NCBI RefSeq assembly: GCF_040892595.1
Contig: NZ_JBFRYB010000001.1
Span: forward strand, 2,790,001-2,854,000
Reading direction: 5' to 3'
From: Zhongshania sp. R06B22
GTDB lineage: Bacteria > Pseudomonadota > Gammaproteobacteria > Pseudomonadales > Spongiibacteraceae
Length of the DNA stretch: 64,000 nucleotides
The translations under genes were made by a program, and so were the position numbers. This document shows, one piece after another, positions 7,818 through 17,147 of this stretch. The notes beneath the pieces are model-generated. The model was not told the origin of the DNA. It did not search any database and saw only the letters and a list, made by a program, of their open reading frames with translations. Within the stretch, counting starts at the first letter, position 1. The number at the start of each line of letters is the position of its first letter.

Positions 7818-10800
7818 TTAGCCATTCTGTAGCTGCTGCAGTCGCCCTTGATGATCTCGGCCAAGGTACATATACATCGCCGGCACCACAAACAAAGTAA
7901 ATAGCGTACCTATACTCATGCCGGATGCGATAACCATTCCCAGGGAAAAGCGTGAGGCAGCGCCAGGGCCTGTCGCGATCAATAATGGCACCATTGCCAC
8001 GACCAATGCAGCGGTTGTCATCAAAATAGGTCGCAGGCGAATCGAGGCGGCTTCTTCAATAGCATCGCGTTTAGACAAGCCCTGCTCCTGCATAATATTT
8101 GCAAAATCCACAATTAATATACCGTGCTTAGAAATAACCCCAATTAAGGTCACCAAGCCAACCTGAGTGTAGATATTCAAGGTCATGCCGGAAAAACTGG
8201 TGAGCTGCATACCATTGGTCATGGCAAAAATATTCAGTGCTAATAAGGCACCGCAGATAGACATAGGCACCGTAACCAAAATGATCAGGGGATCACGATA
8301 GGATTCAAACTGCGCCGCCAAGACCAAATAGATAATAATTAATGCAAAGCCAAAGGTGGCCAGCAGCGCAGAACCTTCCTGCTTAAACTGCCGCGAACTA
8401 CCTGCGTAATCAATCTTAAAACCCGCCGGCATTTCTTCACGCGCAATATCTTCGAGCAAGGCTAAAGCTTCGCCCTGCGAAACATCCGGCCGCGGCACCG
8501 CAACAATGGTATTAGAGCGCAACTGCTGGGCATGCGATAAGAACCGCGGTTTAACTTGTTTACTAATGGTTGCGATAGTTGACAGCGGCACTAAGTCTCC
8601 GCTCCCTGTGCGCACGTAAAAGTCACCTAATTGATCTGGGTTTAATCTGGCACCTCTAACAACCTGGGTAATAACTTTGTAAGACCTGCCCTGGAGCGCA
8701 AATCGATTCACTTCAGCACCTGCCATCAATGAGGCCAAATCTGAACTCAATGCACTCATATCAATATCTAGCAGAGCAGCTTTGTCGCGATTAATATCAA
8801 TGACCGCCTCGGGCCTATCGATATTCAAGCCTGGCGCCGCAAAGAAAAACCGGTTACTCGCCAGCGCTCTCGCCACAACTCTATTGCCAACATCGGCAAT
8901 GGTCTGCGGGTCTGCTGTCGATTTCAGCACAAACTCAACTGGGTAGCCCTGACCGGGTGTTGGCAATGGTGGCGGTTCAAAGATAGCCGCTCTAATGCCA
9001 GCAATTTTTTGGAATTCGGCATTTACCTCATTGGTAATCTGCCCCATGCTTTTTTCTCGATCATCCCAGTCCTTGGCGATCATCCCCAAGAATGCAGTAT
9101 TCGTCCCGCCGCCCTGATTAATAGTAAATGCGAAAATGTGCTCAATAGACTCATTGGCCAGGGTTATCTCTTGGCTCTGCTGAAAATACTGCTCCAAATA
9201 CTCCTGCGACGAATAGCCATCGGTTTCGTGCAAAGATCCTGCAAAACCAAAATCTTCCGCGGGCGCCAATTCCGAGGGAGTAGCAACAAACAAAAAATAA
9301 CAGGAAATAAAAACAATCAGTCCAAAGACACCAATCACATGCCGCTGATTTAAAGCGCCGTGCAAATTCTCCCGATATACCTGCCGCAGGCGCTCAAATC
9401 TTTGATCTAGGAAGTGCACTAGCCGACTACCCGAGGCCTCCCCTTGCGAGGGCTTTAAAATTTTCGCACACATCATTGGCGTTAAGGTCAATGCAATCAC
9501 ACCAGATATCAATACCGCGCCAGCTAAGGTAAAGGCAAACTCGGTAAACAGGGTGCCGGTTATCCCGGTCAAAAAACCAATAGGGGCATAAACCGCAACA
9601 AGGGTAATGGTCATCGAAATAACGGGACCGACCAACTCACGCGCACCAATCAACGCCGCTTTTTCAGGCTCCAGCCCTTCTTCGATGTGGCGATGGATAT
9701 TTTCTAAAACAATAATGGCGTCATCAACCACCATACCAATGGCTAAAACCATCGCCAACAGTGTCAGCAGATTTATCGAAAAGCCCATGCTGTACATCAA
9801 GAACAAGGCGCCAATCAACGATAGCGGAACCGTGACCGCAGGAATCAATGAGCTGCGCACTGAACCAAGGAATAAAAATATCACTACAATGACGATCACA
9901 ACCGCTTCCACCAAGGTTGCTCTTACATCGCTTATCGCACTGCTTACATAGACCGTACTATCAAAGCCGATTGCCCCCTCAAGCCCTTCTGGCAGCGCTT
10001 TAAATATAGCGGGAAGAATAGCTCTCACCTCGGCCATTACGTCCAGTAAATTCGCATTCGGGCGCACAGTTAAACCAATAAACAGACTGGGCTTACCGTC
10101 CCATTTAGCGCTGCTATCGTAGGTTTCTGAACCTAAAACAACGTCGGCAACATCCTGCAGGCGCACCAATGTATCGTCGTTTGAACTCACCACCATTTGG
10201 CGAAATTCCTCGGCGTCTCGCAGATCTGTTGCTGCCGATAAACCGACTTTTACATAATTACCATTAGTCACGCCCACAGCCGACAGGACGTTCTGCTTAC
10301 GTATTTCAGCAAATACCTCACTAGCGCTTAAATTGTATGCCACCAATTTTTCTGGTTTTAGCCAGATCCGCATCGCGTAATTTTGAGCACCAAGGATTTT
10401 TACCTGTTCAATACCGGCAATGGCTGCTATTTCCGGCTCAACAACCCGCACCAGATAGTCAGTGATCTGACTCTCATTAAGGATGTCTGAGAAAAATGAA
10501 ATGTACATCGCCGCGGTGCCGCTGCTATCCGCGAGTTGAATAATCGGATCTTCCGACCCTTCTGGTAACTGATTGCGAAGCTTACCTACTTTTGCCGATA
10601 TTTCGCTTAGTGCTTCATTGGCATCTTTATCTAATCGCAGGTTTGCAGTGATGGTTGAACTGCCCTGACCAGACTGCGAGGTTAGAAAATCAATGCCATC
10701 GGCAGAGGCAATTTCGCGTTCCAAGGGCGTGGTTACAAAACCTTCAACCAGCTGGGGGTCTGCGCCGGGATAGGCTACCGAGACAGTTATTTGGGCATTT

Positions 10801-10922
10801 TGCAATTCTGGATACTCGCGCACGGTCAAATCCATGCCCGCACGCAAACCCAAGAACAAAATAATTAAACTCACAACAACGGCCAGAACCGGACGCTTTA
10901 CAAAAATATCAGTGAAATTCAT
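7818..10922 (-). CDS. RND (HAE1) multidrug efflux permease
   Basis: A 1034-residue inner-membrane proton-driven pump of the AcrB/MexI type. It starts MNFTDIFVKRPVLA with the first transmembrane helix. The porter domains are duplicated as expected. The TM4 proton-relay pair is in GMVVDDAIIVLENIHRH (about residue 400), and the C-terminal half carries the matching GVISKHGILIVDFAN segment. Overall pattern is nearer MexI/MdtB-like HAE1 pumps than AcrB. The adaptor gene is 74 bases upstream on the same strand, giving an adaptor-permease operon. No outer-membrane channel gene is next to it, so a TolC-like channel must come from elsewhere. Drug specificity cannot be read. Confidence 0.93.
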   Translation of the reverse strand: MNFTDIFVKRPVLAVVVSLIILFLGLRAGMDLTVREYPELQNAQITVSVAYPGADPQLVEGFVTTPLEREIASADGIDFLTSQSGQGSSTITANLRLDKDANEALSEISAKVGKLRNQLPEGSEDPIIQLADSSGTAAMYISFFSDILNESQITDYLVRVVEPEIAAIAGIEQVKILGAQNYAMRIWLKPEKLVAYNLSASEVFAEIRKQNVLSAVGVTNGNYVKVGLSAATDLRDAEEFRQMVVSSNDDTLVRLQDVADVVLGSETYDSSAKWDGKPSLFIGLTVRPNANLLDVMAEVRAILPAIFKALPEGLEGAIGFDSTVYVSSAISDVRATLVEAVVIVIVVIFLFLGSVRSSLIPAVTVPLSLIGALFLMYSMGFSINLLTLLAMVLAIGMVVDDAIIVLENIHRHIEEGLEPEKAALIGARELVGPVISMTITLVAVYAPIGFLTGITGTLFTEFAFTLAGAVLISGVIALTLTPMMCAKILKPSQGEASGSRLVHFLDQRFERLRQVYRENLHGALNQRHVIGVFGLIVFISCYFLFVATPSELAPAEDFGFAGSLHETDGYSSQEYLEQYFQQSQEITLANESIEHIFAFTINQGGGTNTAFLGMIAKDWDDREKSMGQITNEVNAEFQKIAGIRAAIFEPPPLPTPGQGYPVEFVLKSTADPQTIADVGNRVVARALASNRFFFAAPGLNIDRPEAVIDINRDKAALLDIDMSALSSDLASLMAGAEVNRFALQGRSYKVITQVVRGARLNPDQLGDFYVRTGSGDLVPLSTIATISKQVKPRFLSHAQQLRSNTIVAVPRPDVSQGEALALLEDIAREEMPAGFKIDYAGSSRQFKQEGSALLATFGFALIIIYLVLAAQFESYRDPLIILVTVPMSICGALLALNIFAMTNGMQLTSFSGMTLNIYTQVGLVTLIGVISKHGILIVDFANIMQEQGLSKRDAIEEAASIRLRPILMTTAALVVAMVPLLIATGPGAASRFSLGMVIASGMSIGTLFTLFVVPAMYMYLGRDHQGRLQQLQNG

Positions 10923-10996
10923 CGCTTCTCTCAGCTAACTCTCGCTAATGATTGCCGGATCGCTGCGGTGTAGTGAGCACACCACATTGACTATTC

Positions 10997-12157
10997 CTAT
11001 CCCTGAGGGGGATTTGGATTTAGTTCAGGCATTGGCGCGTTGCTATTATCGATAATAACTGGCTGTTTATTTCGCAGCTTAAGCAGTCCCGTACTGGCTA
11101 GCTCATCACCGGCGTTCAAGCCTTTCTTAACCGCAATATAGTCACCCCTAGTCTCACCCAAGGTAACGAAGCGCTGAATCACTTCCAGATCCGTGTAGGC
11201 ACCCATCGCCGGATTCGGTCCCTCAGGCGGTGGCGGTGCATCAGGGTTATTCTGAACTACAAATACCGAATCACCGTAGGACGTGTAGTTAACCGCCGAA
11301 TGCGGAATCACCACCACCGCATCACTGCTTGGCAAGCGAATAACAACGCTGGCAAATAAGCCCGGCTTCAAATGACCATCCGGGTTTGCCAATCGTGCTC
11401 GCACATCAACATTGCGCGTTTGCGGATCGACCTTGGGCTCAACCGCCAGCACAATCCCGTCATAGACCTCGTCACCATAGGCATCTACTGTTATCGACAC
11501 TTTCAGACCGGCCTCCAGAATCGACAGGTACCGCTCCGGCATACTGAAATCAACATCAATAGGGTCAAGCTTTTGCAAGGTTACAATAGCAACTCCAACC
11601 CCAAGATACTGACCAACATTGACACGGCGAAGACCTAATTTACCGTCGAAAGGCGCTTTTACCGATTTCTGCTCCAAACGCCCTTGTTGAGCCTGCACCG
11701 CTGCCAACGCCACATTTGTTTCAGCAACCGCAGTATCGTATTCAGCCTTGGAAATAGTTTTGCGATCAAACAGTTGCTGGCTTCGTTTACGGTTCAGCTC
11801 TGTTAACTCCGCTTGGGCCTCCAGTCGCTTTAGCTCGCCTTGCTCACTAGCGGACGCCATACTCAATAGCAGCTCTCCGCGTTTTACGATATCGCCCGAG
11901 TCGAAATAAATTGCAGTAACAACGCCATCAACTTCGGCCGTCAAATCAGCACCGTTGACGGCCACTAAACTGCCGACGGACTCGAGACGATTCTCCCAAA
12001 TCATCGCTTCTGCCTTAGTACTTGCCACAGTCACGGCTGGCGTTGGCATCGCATTCAGAAACTCATTCATTTTCTGATTGCCAAACCACTTCATGCCAAA
12101 TACGCCGCCAAACAAAACCGCGCTAAGCGACAGCATTATCAACATCCGCCTGCTCAT
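10997..12157 (-). CDS. RND efflux periplasmic adaptor (membrane fusion protein)
   Basis: A 386-residue adaptor with an N-terminal membrane anchor (residues ~4-22), a split lipoyl/barrel-sandwich domain (ADLTAEVDGVVTAIYFDSGD and the later KAPFDGKLGLRRV half), a short alpha-hairpin between them (~95-150), a beta-barrel and a proline-rich C-terminus. The profile is MexH/AcrA-like, and it should join the permease downstream to an outer-membrane channel. AGGGAGATATC before the ATG is a good ribosome site. It is the first gene of the adaptor-permease pair; its promoter must lie in 12158-12300. Confidence 0.92.
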   Translation of the reverse strand: MSRRMLIMLSLSAVLFGGVFGMKWFGNQKMNEFLNAMPTPAVTVASTKAEAMIWENRLESVGSLVAVNGADLTAEVDGVVTAIYFDSGDIVKRGELLLSMASASEQGELKRLEAQAELTELNRKRSQQLFDRKTISKAEYDTAVAETNVALAAVQAQQGRLEQKSVKAPFDGKLGLRRVNVGQYLGVGVAIVTLQKLDPIDVDFSMPERYLSILEAGLKVSITVDAYGDEVYDGIVLAVEPKVDPQTRNVDVRARLANPDGHLKPGLFASVVIRLPSSDAVVVIPHSAVNYTSYGDSVFVVQNNPDAPPPPEGPNPAMGAYTDLEVIQRFVTLGETRGDYIAVKKGLNAGDELASTGLLKLRNKQPVIIDNSNAPMPELNPNPPQG

Positions 12158-12773
12158 GATATCTCCCTATAAAACTCGAAGATTAAAGTGTGAAGCTAAC
12201 GCTGTGTTCAAGATTGCGTCTATGCCTGCACCATTAATCTATAGAATGAATAAAACGCGAATTTGAGCGTTCTGTAACTGGCTGAAAAGTAGCATTGTCA
12301 CGACCAAAGGTCGAGTATCGGCTAGGTATATTAAGGGCCTACGAACGTTAATACATCATCACTACAGGCTGCGGACTGCATACTTATACCATGCCGAAGA
12401 AAAGGCAAAATTTGTTACCGCAGATTTAACTAAATTGCTACCAAACTGGAAGCACCGTTGCCAGCTGGAAGCGAACAAGGGGGGAATAAAAGAAGACCCT
12501 AAGCACGCGACTAGCGCCTTGTGGAAGTTCACCATCATACCAGTCTTGAGAGGAGTAGATAGCTAAGTCCTTCAATGAAATACCCCTGCTACGCTGGCGA
12601 CAAGATTTTCGTTCAAGAGCAGCACGGTATAATCATCTCAGCCGTTATTTATGATTATTTCAGTATGAACTCTGCGCGCCCTGAACCTGAGCGATATGCA
12701 AGTGGCGTTATATTTTTGAAGTCATCGACAGAAGCTAAAAGAATGGGGCCGTGAATAAGGCCAATTATCCCGG
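12158..12773. other. Intergenic region with one unexplained open frame
   Basis: This stretch of 616 bases separates the adaptor gene (its 5' side) from the 3' end of the AraC-type regulator. It must hold the efflux operon promoter near its left end. On the plus strand 12267-12563 is open for 99 codons and ends with TAA at 12564-12566, but it has no ATG and only an internal TTG. Its translation includes FVTADLTKLLPNWK and looks vaguely protein-like, yet I recognise no family. It may be a gene remnant or chance. A weak GGCC inverted repeat lies at 12748-12763. No tRNA or strong hairpin was seen. Confidence 0.4.
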
Positions 12774-13829
12774 TTATTTTTTGTTGAGGTACTGAGTAGT
12801 GGAATAGCCTGTCCAACCCTTGAAGGCCTTGCTGAAATTGCTGGCGTTATTATAGCCTAAGGTATCGGCAATATTGTCCAGCGTCATGCGCTCATCATCT
12901 AACAATTGGATGGCTCGATTAAAACGCTCTGAATTTTTTATATGTTGGAAATTACTGTCAAGCTGTGCAAGCTTTCGCTTGAGGCTACTCACCGACATAA
13001 ACAAGGCATCTGCAACCTCTTCAATGCTACGCCAGTGATTGCGGGCTTCGCAGTGCAGTAAATCACGCACTTGATCAATAAGCGTAATACCCTGAGCATT
13101 CATAGCCACGAGCTCTTGCTCGCATTTAGCCAGTGCGGCCCGAGATATTGCAGGATTATGAGCGGTGGGCTGCATTGCCAATAAGGCGGCTGGGCAGGTA
13201 ATTCTGTTGTGCGCGGCCTGATACTCAATATCGAGTGCTGGTTTTTGAGACCGAGGATCGACGCCCCGATTCGGGAATGTCGTGTGAATAATAATGTCAC
13301 GGTCGGTTTGCAGCTGACCGATCAATTGCTTAGCCATTAACGCTAGGCAGCACAATATAGTGAGAACAAATAGCTCGCCGATGTCCTCCGCCAGAACTTG
13401 ACCGTCGGGGCGCTCAGCGCCCCAATCCACAATCGTTATTTCAGCGGTATCATCGTTAATTTCAAATTGAAGCTTTAAACCCTGGATACGAATATCAATA
13501 AACTGGGTAAGTAGCTCGATGGCCTCCCCAAGGGTTGCGCAGCCATTTAAGGCAAAGCCCAGCTTACCGTGGCGCGAAAGGGTCAAACGCCGCGCAAAAT
13601 CGTAAGGCAGCATAGGGTCTGCAAGTAGGCTGGGGCAGTTGCTAACAACCTGTACCAAAGACTCGTTGCCAACCTTGATATCGTCGCGAATAAAGATATC
13701 TACCGGCAAATCACTGTCAGCGAGGAATTGTCGTGGCTCTATACCTCGCTCAAAAGACAGTTCTTGCAGAGCAATTAGATATTCAACGGCGATGGCAGTA
13801 TCCCCTCGCCCTACTATTTTTATTGTCAT
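12774..13829 (-). CDS. AraC-family transcriptional regulator
   Basis: A 351-residue regulator. The N-terminal ~200 residues match the arabinose-binding-like sensor domain of the OruR/ArgR-like branch (PF12625). The last ~100 residues form the AraC double helix-turn-helix: VADALFMSVSSLKRKLAQ is the first recognition unit and IADTLGYNNASNFSKAFKGWTG the second, typical core motif. It is divergent from the PF10118-SDR-BVMO operon, with 129 bases between the starts, so it is the probable activator of that operon in response to the substrate or a pathway intermediate. The effector is unknown. Confidence 0.9.
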   Translation of the reverse strand: MTIKIVGRGDTAIAVEYLIALQELSFERGIEPRQFLADSDLPVDIFIRDDIKVGNESLVQVVSNCPSLLADPMLPYDFARRLTLSRHGKLGFALNGCATLGEAIELLTQFIDIRIQGLKLQFEINDDTAEITIVDWGAERPDGQVLAEDIGELFVLTILCCLALMAKQLIGQLQTDRDIIIHTTFPNRGVDPRSQKPALDIEYQAAHNRITCPAALLAMQPTAHNPAISRAALAKCEQELVAMNAQGITLIDQVRDLLHCEARNHWRSIEEVADALFMSVSSLKRKLAQLDSNFQHIKNSERFNRAIQLLDDERMTLDNIADTLGYNNASNFSKAFKGWTGYSTTQYLNKK

Positions 13830-13958
13830 TACACGCGCTATGTTGGAGTTAAATCGGGCTAAACGAACTAAAACATGACCTTTTTGAATCTGTCGCCGCC
13901 GCTATCACTACTCTAAGATCAATGCCAGTTTGGGTCAACACGCTTTGAGGAGAATCTA

Positions 13959-14822
13959 ATGGACGGAAATAGCACCCCTAGCCAAGCCACACAGGAAATG
14001 TCGAAGATCCTGCCCCGCAATGTGCAGTTTGATTTTGACATCGAAATGGAAAAATACTGGTATGGCGGCAATGCCTTGATGACCGCATGGATGTGCGCCC
14101 TGTCATCGATGTTTCCACCGGGTGAAAAAGAGTTCATTCGATCAATACGGGCCTTTGAGAATCAGGTTACAGACCCGGCTCTGCAGCGCGATATCAAAGG
14201 CTTTATCGGCCAAGAAGGCTTTCATCAGCTCAACCACAAACGCGTCAATATCTACGTGGAAGAAAAGACTGGGCTTAAAATCACCGCCATGGAGCAACAG
14301 GTCTCTAACAATATCCGCGATATGCTGAAAGCCGGCGGTTTTAGCGATGCCCAGCTTTTGGCGTCAACCGTATGTATGGAGCATATCACCGCGATTATGG
14401 GTGAGTGGATGCTAAGCAATCAGGAAATGGTACAACCCGCTCCGGCGATTTTCCGCGATTTGATCCTGTGGCACGGGGTTGAAGAACTCGAGCACAAGTC
14501 GGTGGCCTTTGATGTGTTTATGCAGTGTGTTGGTGACAAAAAGATGCTCCGTCGAGTGATGGTTGCTACCACCTTTGGATTTTGTCTGAGCTTGCTAAGA
14601 ATGCAGCTGAAACTGTTGTGGTGGGAGAGGAAAATGCCATCATTGAAGGATCTGTGGGGGACCTTCACGTTTAATTTTGGCAAGCACGGCGTGATCCGCC
14701 ATGTATTTAAACCCTACTTTGCCTTCTTTAAAAAGGATTTCCATCCCAATAACACCGACGAGTCGACCCTGATTGCTGAATGGGAAAGCGATTACCCCGA
14801 GTTGGCAGGGTCTCAGCAGTGA
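13959..14822 (+). CDS. Metal-dependent hydrolase family protein (PF10118)
   Basis: A 287-residue protein of the PF10118 family, a ferritin-like helical fold named metal-dependent hydrolase without solid biochemistry. Candidate di-metal ligands are regularly spaced: QEGFH (Glu86, His89), MEH (Glu141, His142) and EELEH (Glu175/176, His179), which look more like a di-iron oxygenase site. TTTGAGGAG precedes the ATG. It is the first gene of the five-gene operon and its stop overlaps the SDR start (GTGA). Relatives often sit beside BVMO and SDR genes, so a role in oxidative catabolism is inferred. Confidence 0.83.
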   Translation: MDGNSTPSQATQEMSKILPRNVQFDFDIEMEKYWYGGNALMTAWMCALSSMFPPGEKEFIRSIRAFENQVTDPALQRDIKGFIGQEGFHQLNHKRVNIYVEEKTGLKITAMEQQVSNNIRDMLKAGGFSDAQLLASTVCMEHITAIMGEWMLSNQEMVQPAPAIFRDLILWHGVEELEHKSVAFDVFMQCVGDKKMLRRVMVATTFGFCLSLLRMQLKLLWWERKMPSLKDLWGTFTFNFGKHGVIRHVFKPYFAFFKKDFHPNNTDESTLIAEWESDYPELAGSQQ

Positions 14823-15634
14823 GTGCTATAGCTCCAGTGGTGGCTATCAGTGGCGCAGCATCCGGAATTGGTCGCGCCATAGCGCAGCTTTATGCTAGCC
14901 GCGGCGCCAGTCTGGCACTTGCCGATCTTGATAACTTAGAAGAGGTTGAGCGCGACTGCCTAAGTCGCGGCGCAAAAGGTGTTCTGTGCACAAAACTTGA
15001 TGTCAGTGATCGCCAGCAAGTTCAGCAGTGGGCAGACAAGGCGGCAAGCCAGTTTGGTGAAGTTAATGTGGTGATTAATAACGCTGGCGTCAATTTAAGT
15101 GGCTGCTTTGAAAAAATGAGTCGCGAGGATTTCGAATGGCTGATGGGCATCAATTTCTGGGGCGTGGTAAATGGCTGCGAAGCCTTTGTGCCGCATTTAA
15201 AACAAGCCAGTTGGGGCCATATTGTTAATCTATCCAGCCTGTTTGGCCTCATCGCGATGCCCAATCAAAGCGCTTATAACGCTGCCAAATTTGCTGTGCG
15301 CGGTTTCACCGAGAGCCTCGCCTTAGAAATGGCGCAAAGCCCCTACAATATTGGCGTCAGCTCGGTGCATCCTGGCGGCATAAAAACCAATATCGTCAAT
15401 AGTGCACGATTTGGACAGCCTCAAACTGGCAGCGCAAATATTGAGGCGGCCAAAAAACAATTTAATAACAAATTAGCGCGCACCAGTGCTGAACAAGCCG
15501 CGCAAATTATCGTGCGCGGTATCGACCAGAAAAAGCGGCGCATCATTGTCGGCAACGACGCCCAATTCCTCGATATTGTTCAGCGGCTTTTGCCATCGCT
15601 ATACCAGCGCTTAGTACTGCGCTTCGTTCCCTAA
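14819..15634 (+). CDS. Short-chain dehydrogenase/reductase
   Basis: A 271-residue classical SDR. The nucleotide-binding loop GAASGIG is at residues 12-18, NNAG follows in the usual place, and the catalytic Ser-Tyr-Lys is in LSSLFG and YNAAK with normal 13-residue spacing. The GTG at 14819 overlaps the stop of the previous gene by four bases (GTGA) and removes 13 upstream residues that lie in the preceding gene. Expected reaction: NAD(P)-linked oxidation of an alcohol to a ketone, or the reverse. Next to a Baeyer-Villiger enzyme it may supply the ketone substrate. Confidence 0.9.
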   Translation: MSAIAPVVAISGAASGIGRAIAQLYASRGASLALADLDNLEEVERDCLSRGAKGVLCTKLDVSDRQQVQQWADKAASQFGEVNVVINNAGVNLSGCFEKMSREDFEWLMGINFWGVVNGCEAFVPHLKQASWGHIVNLSSLFGLIAMPNQSAYNAAKFAVRGFTESLALEMAQSPYNIGVSSVHPGGIKTNIVNSARFGQPQTGSANIEAAKKQFNNKLARTSAEQAAQIIVRGIDQKKRRIIVGNDAQFLDIVQRLLPSLYQRLVLRFVP

Positions 15635-15644
15635 GGACTTAAGA

Positions 15645-17147
15645 ATGAAAGAACAACAAGCTAAGGTCATTATCGTCGGCAGTGGCTTTGCCGGGCTGGG
15701 TATGGCAATCCGATTGAAGAAGGCTGGCTGGCATGATTTTATCGTACTGGAGCGCGCTGATGATGTTGGCGGCGCCTGGCGTGAAAACAGCTACCCAGCT
15801 TGTGCCTGTGATGTAGAGAGCCTGCTGTATTCATTTTCTTTTGAGCCCAAGCACGACTGGTCGCGCAAGTTTGCACCAAGTAGCGAGATCCATGAATACC
15901 TGCGCCACTGCGCGCGGAAATACGATATTTATTCGCATATTGAATTCTCGCGCAGCTTGGCCAGTGCGGAGTTTGACGAGCACAGCGGACGCTGGAAGCT
16001 GCGTGACAGCGATGGCCGCCGTTATAACAGCCAGTTTCTAATATCGGCACTGGGTCCACTTAGCAACCCTATTATTCCCCCCTTTGATGGCCTAGGCGAA
16101 TTTGAAGGCCCGGCCTTTCACTCGGCGCAATGGGATCACTCGGTAGATTTCAAAGATAAGCACGTGGCCATTGTTGGCAGCGGCGCCAGTACGATTCAGT
16201 TCTTGCCTAAGGTCGCCGAACAAGCCAAGTCAGTCACACTATTTCAGCGTACCGCCCCCTGGGTGATGCCAAAAATGGATAGACCGTTTAGCGCTCGTGA
16301 AAAGGCCGTCTTTAAGTGGGTGCCGGGCGCGCAAAAACTGTGGCGTGGTTTGATATATTGGCGTGCGGAATTATTTCTCAACGCCCTTCTCAATACTGAT
16401 TCTTGGATGCACCGCTACGGCGAGCGCGAAATCAAAAAGTATATTGCAGCGGTTATTCCCGACCCTGAGCTCCGCAAAAAAGTCACTCCCAAATTTAGCC
16501 TAGGTTGCAAACGCACCCTGCTTAGCACCGACTACTACCCCGCACTTAACCGCGACAACGTGTCTGTGGTCGACAGCGGCGTTAAGAGTATTTATGCAAA
16601 CGGCCTTATTGATGCCAATGGTAAGAAAAGTCAGGCGGATGTGATCTTGTTTGGCACCGGCTTTCGGGTTGATGACCCTCTTTCCGGCGTGACCGTTAAA
16701 GGCTTGGGCGGGCGCGACCTCGGCGAAGAATGGCGCGGTAATGCCTTTACTTCCTATTACGGCACCGCAATCAGTGGCTATCCTAATATGCTGGTCTTAG
16801 CTGGGCCGAATACTGGCATAGGCCATACTTCTCTTGTTTATATGATCGAACAGCAAATTGGCTACGCCATAAATTACCTGAAGAAAGCGGACAGCATCGA
16901 TAATGGTTTTTTGGATGTGCGCCAGGAGGCCCAGCAGAATTTCCACGACACCCTACAAGCTAAATTTCCGGGCACAGTGTGGGCCGCCGGTTGTGAGAGC
17001 TGGTATCTCACCGACGGTCAGAAGAACTTCAGTATTTGGCCATCGTTTACCTTTAATTACGCTAGACAAATGCGTCGCCTGCGGATGGGTGATTACCAAC
17101 TAAGATCTGCAGGCGAAATCACGGGAAACGAGATTTTGGCACAGTGA
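15645..17147 (+). CDS. Flavin-containing Baeyer-Villiger-type monooxygenase
   Basis: A 500-residue FAD/NADPH enzyme. GSGFAG (12-17) binds FAD and GSGAS (about 178-182) binds NADPH. Between them FEGPAFHSAQWD (153-164) fits the type I Baeyer-Villiger fingerprint FxGxxxHxxxW[PD] exactly. The C-terminal part has the usual GTGF and AGPN(T)GIGHTS motifs. It should insert oxygen beside a carbonyl, converting a ketone to an ester or lactone. AAGGACTTAAG supplies the ribosome site. The alpha/beta hydrolase gene overlaps its stop and could cleave the product. Ketone identity is unknown; cyclic terpenoid or steroid ketones are common for this group. Confidence 0.92.
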   Translation: MKEQQAKVIIVGSGFAGLGMAIRLKKAGWHDFIVLERADDVGGAWRENSYPACACDVESLLYSFSFEPKHDWSRKFAPSSEIHEYLRHCARKYDIYSHIEFSRSLASAEFDEHSGRWKLRDSDGRRYNSQFLISALGPLSNPIIPPFDGLGEFEGPAFHSAQWDHSVDFKDKHVAIVGSGASTIQFLPKVAEQAKSVTLFQRTAPWVMPKMDRPFSAREKAVFKWVPGAQKLWRGLIYWRAELFLNALLNTDSWMHRYGEREIKKYIAAVIPDPELRKKVTPKFSLGCKRTLLSTDYYPALNRDNVSVVDSGVKSIYANGLIDANGKKSQADVILFGTGFRVDDPLSGVTVKGLGGRDLGEEWRGNAFTSYYGTAISGYPNMLVLAGPNTGIGHTSLVYMIEQQIGYAINYLKKADSIDNGFLDVRQEAQQNFHDTLQAKFPGTVWAAGCESWYLTDGQKNFSIWPSFTFNYARQMRRLRMGDYQLRSAGEITGNEILAQ

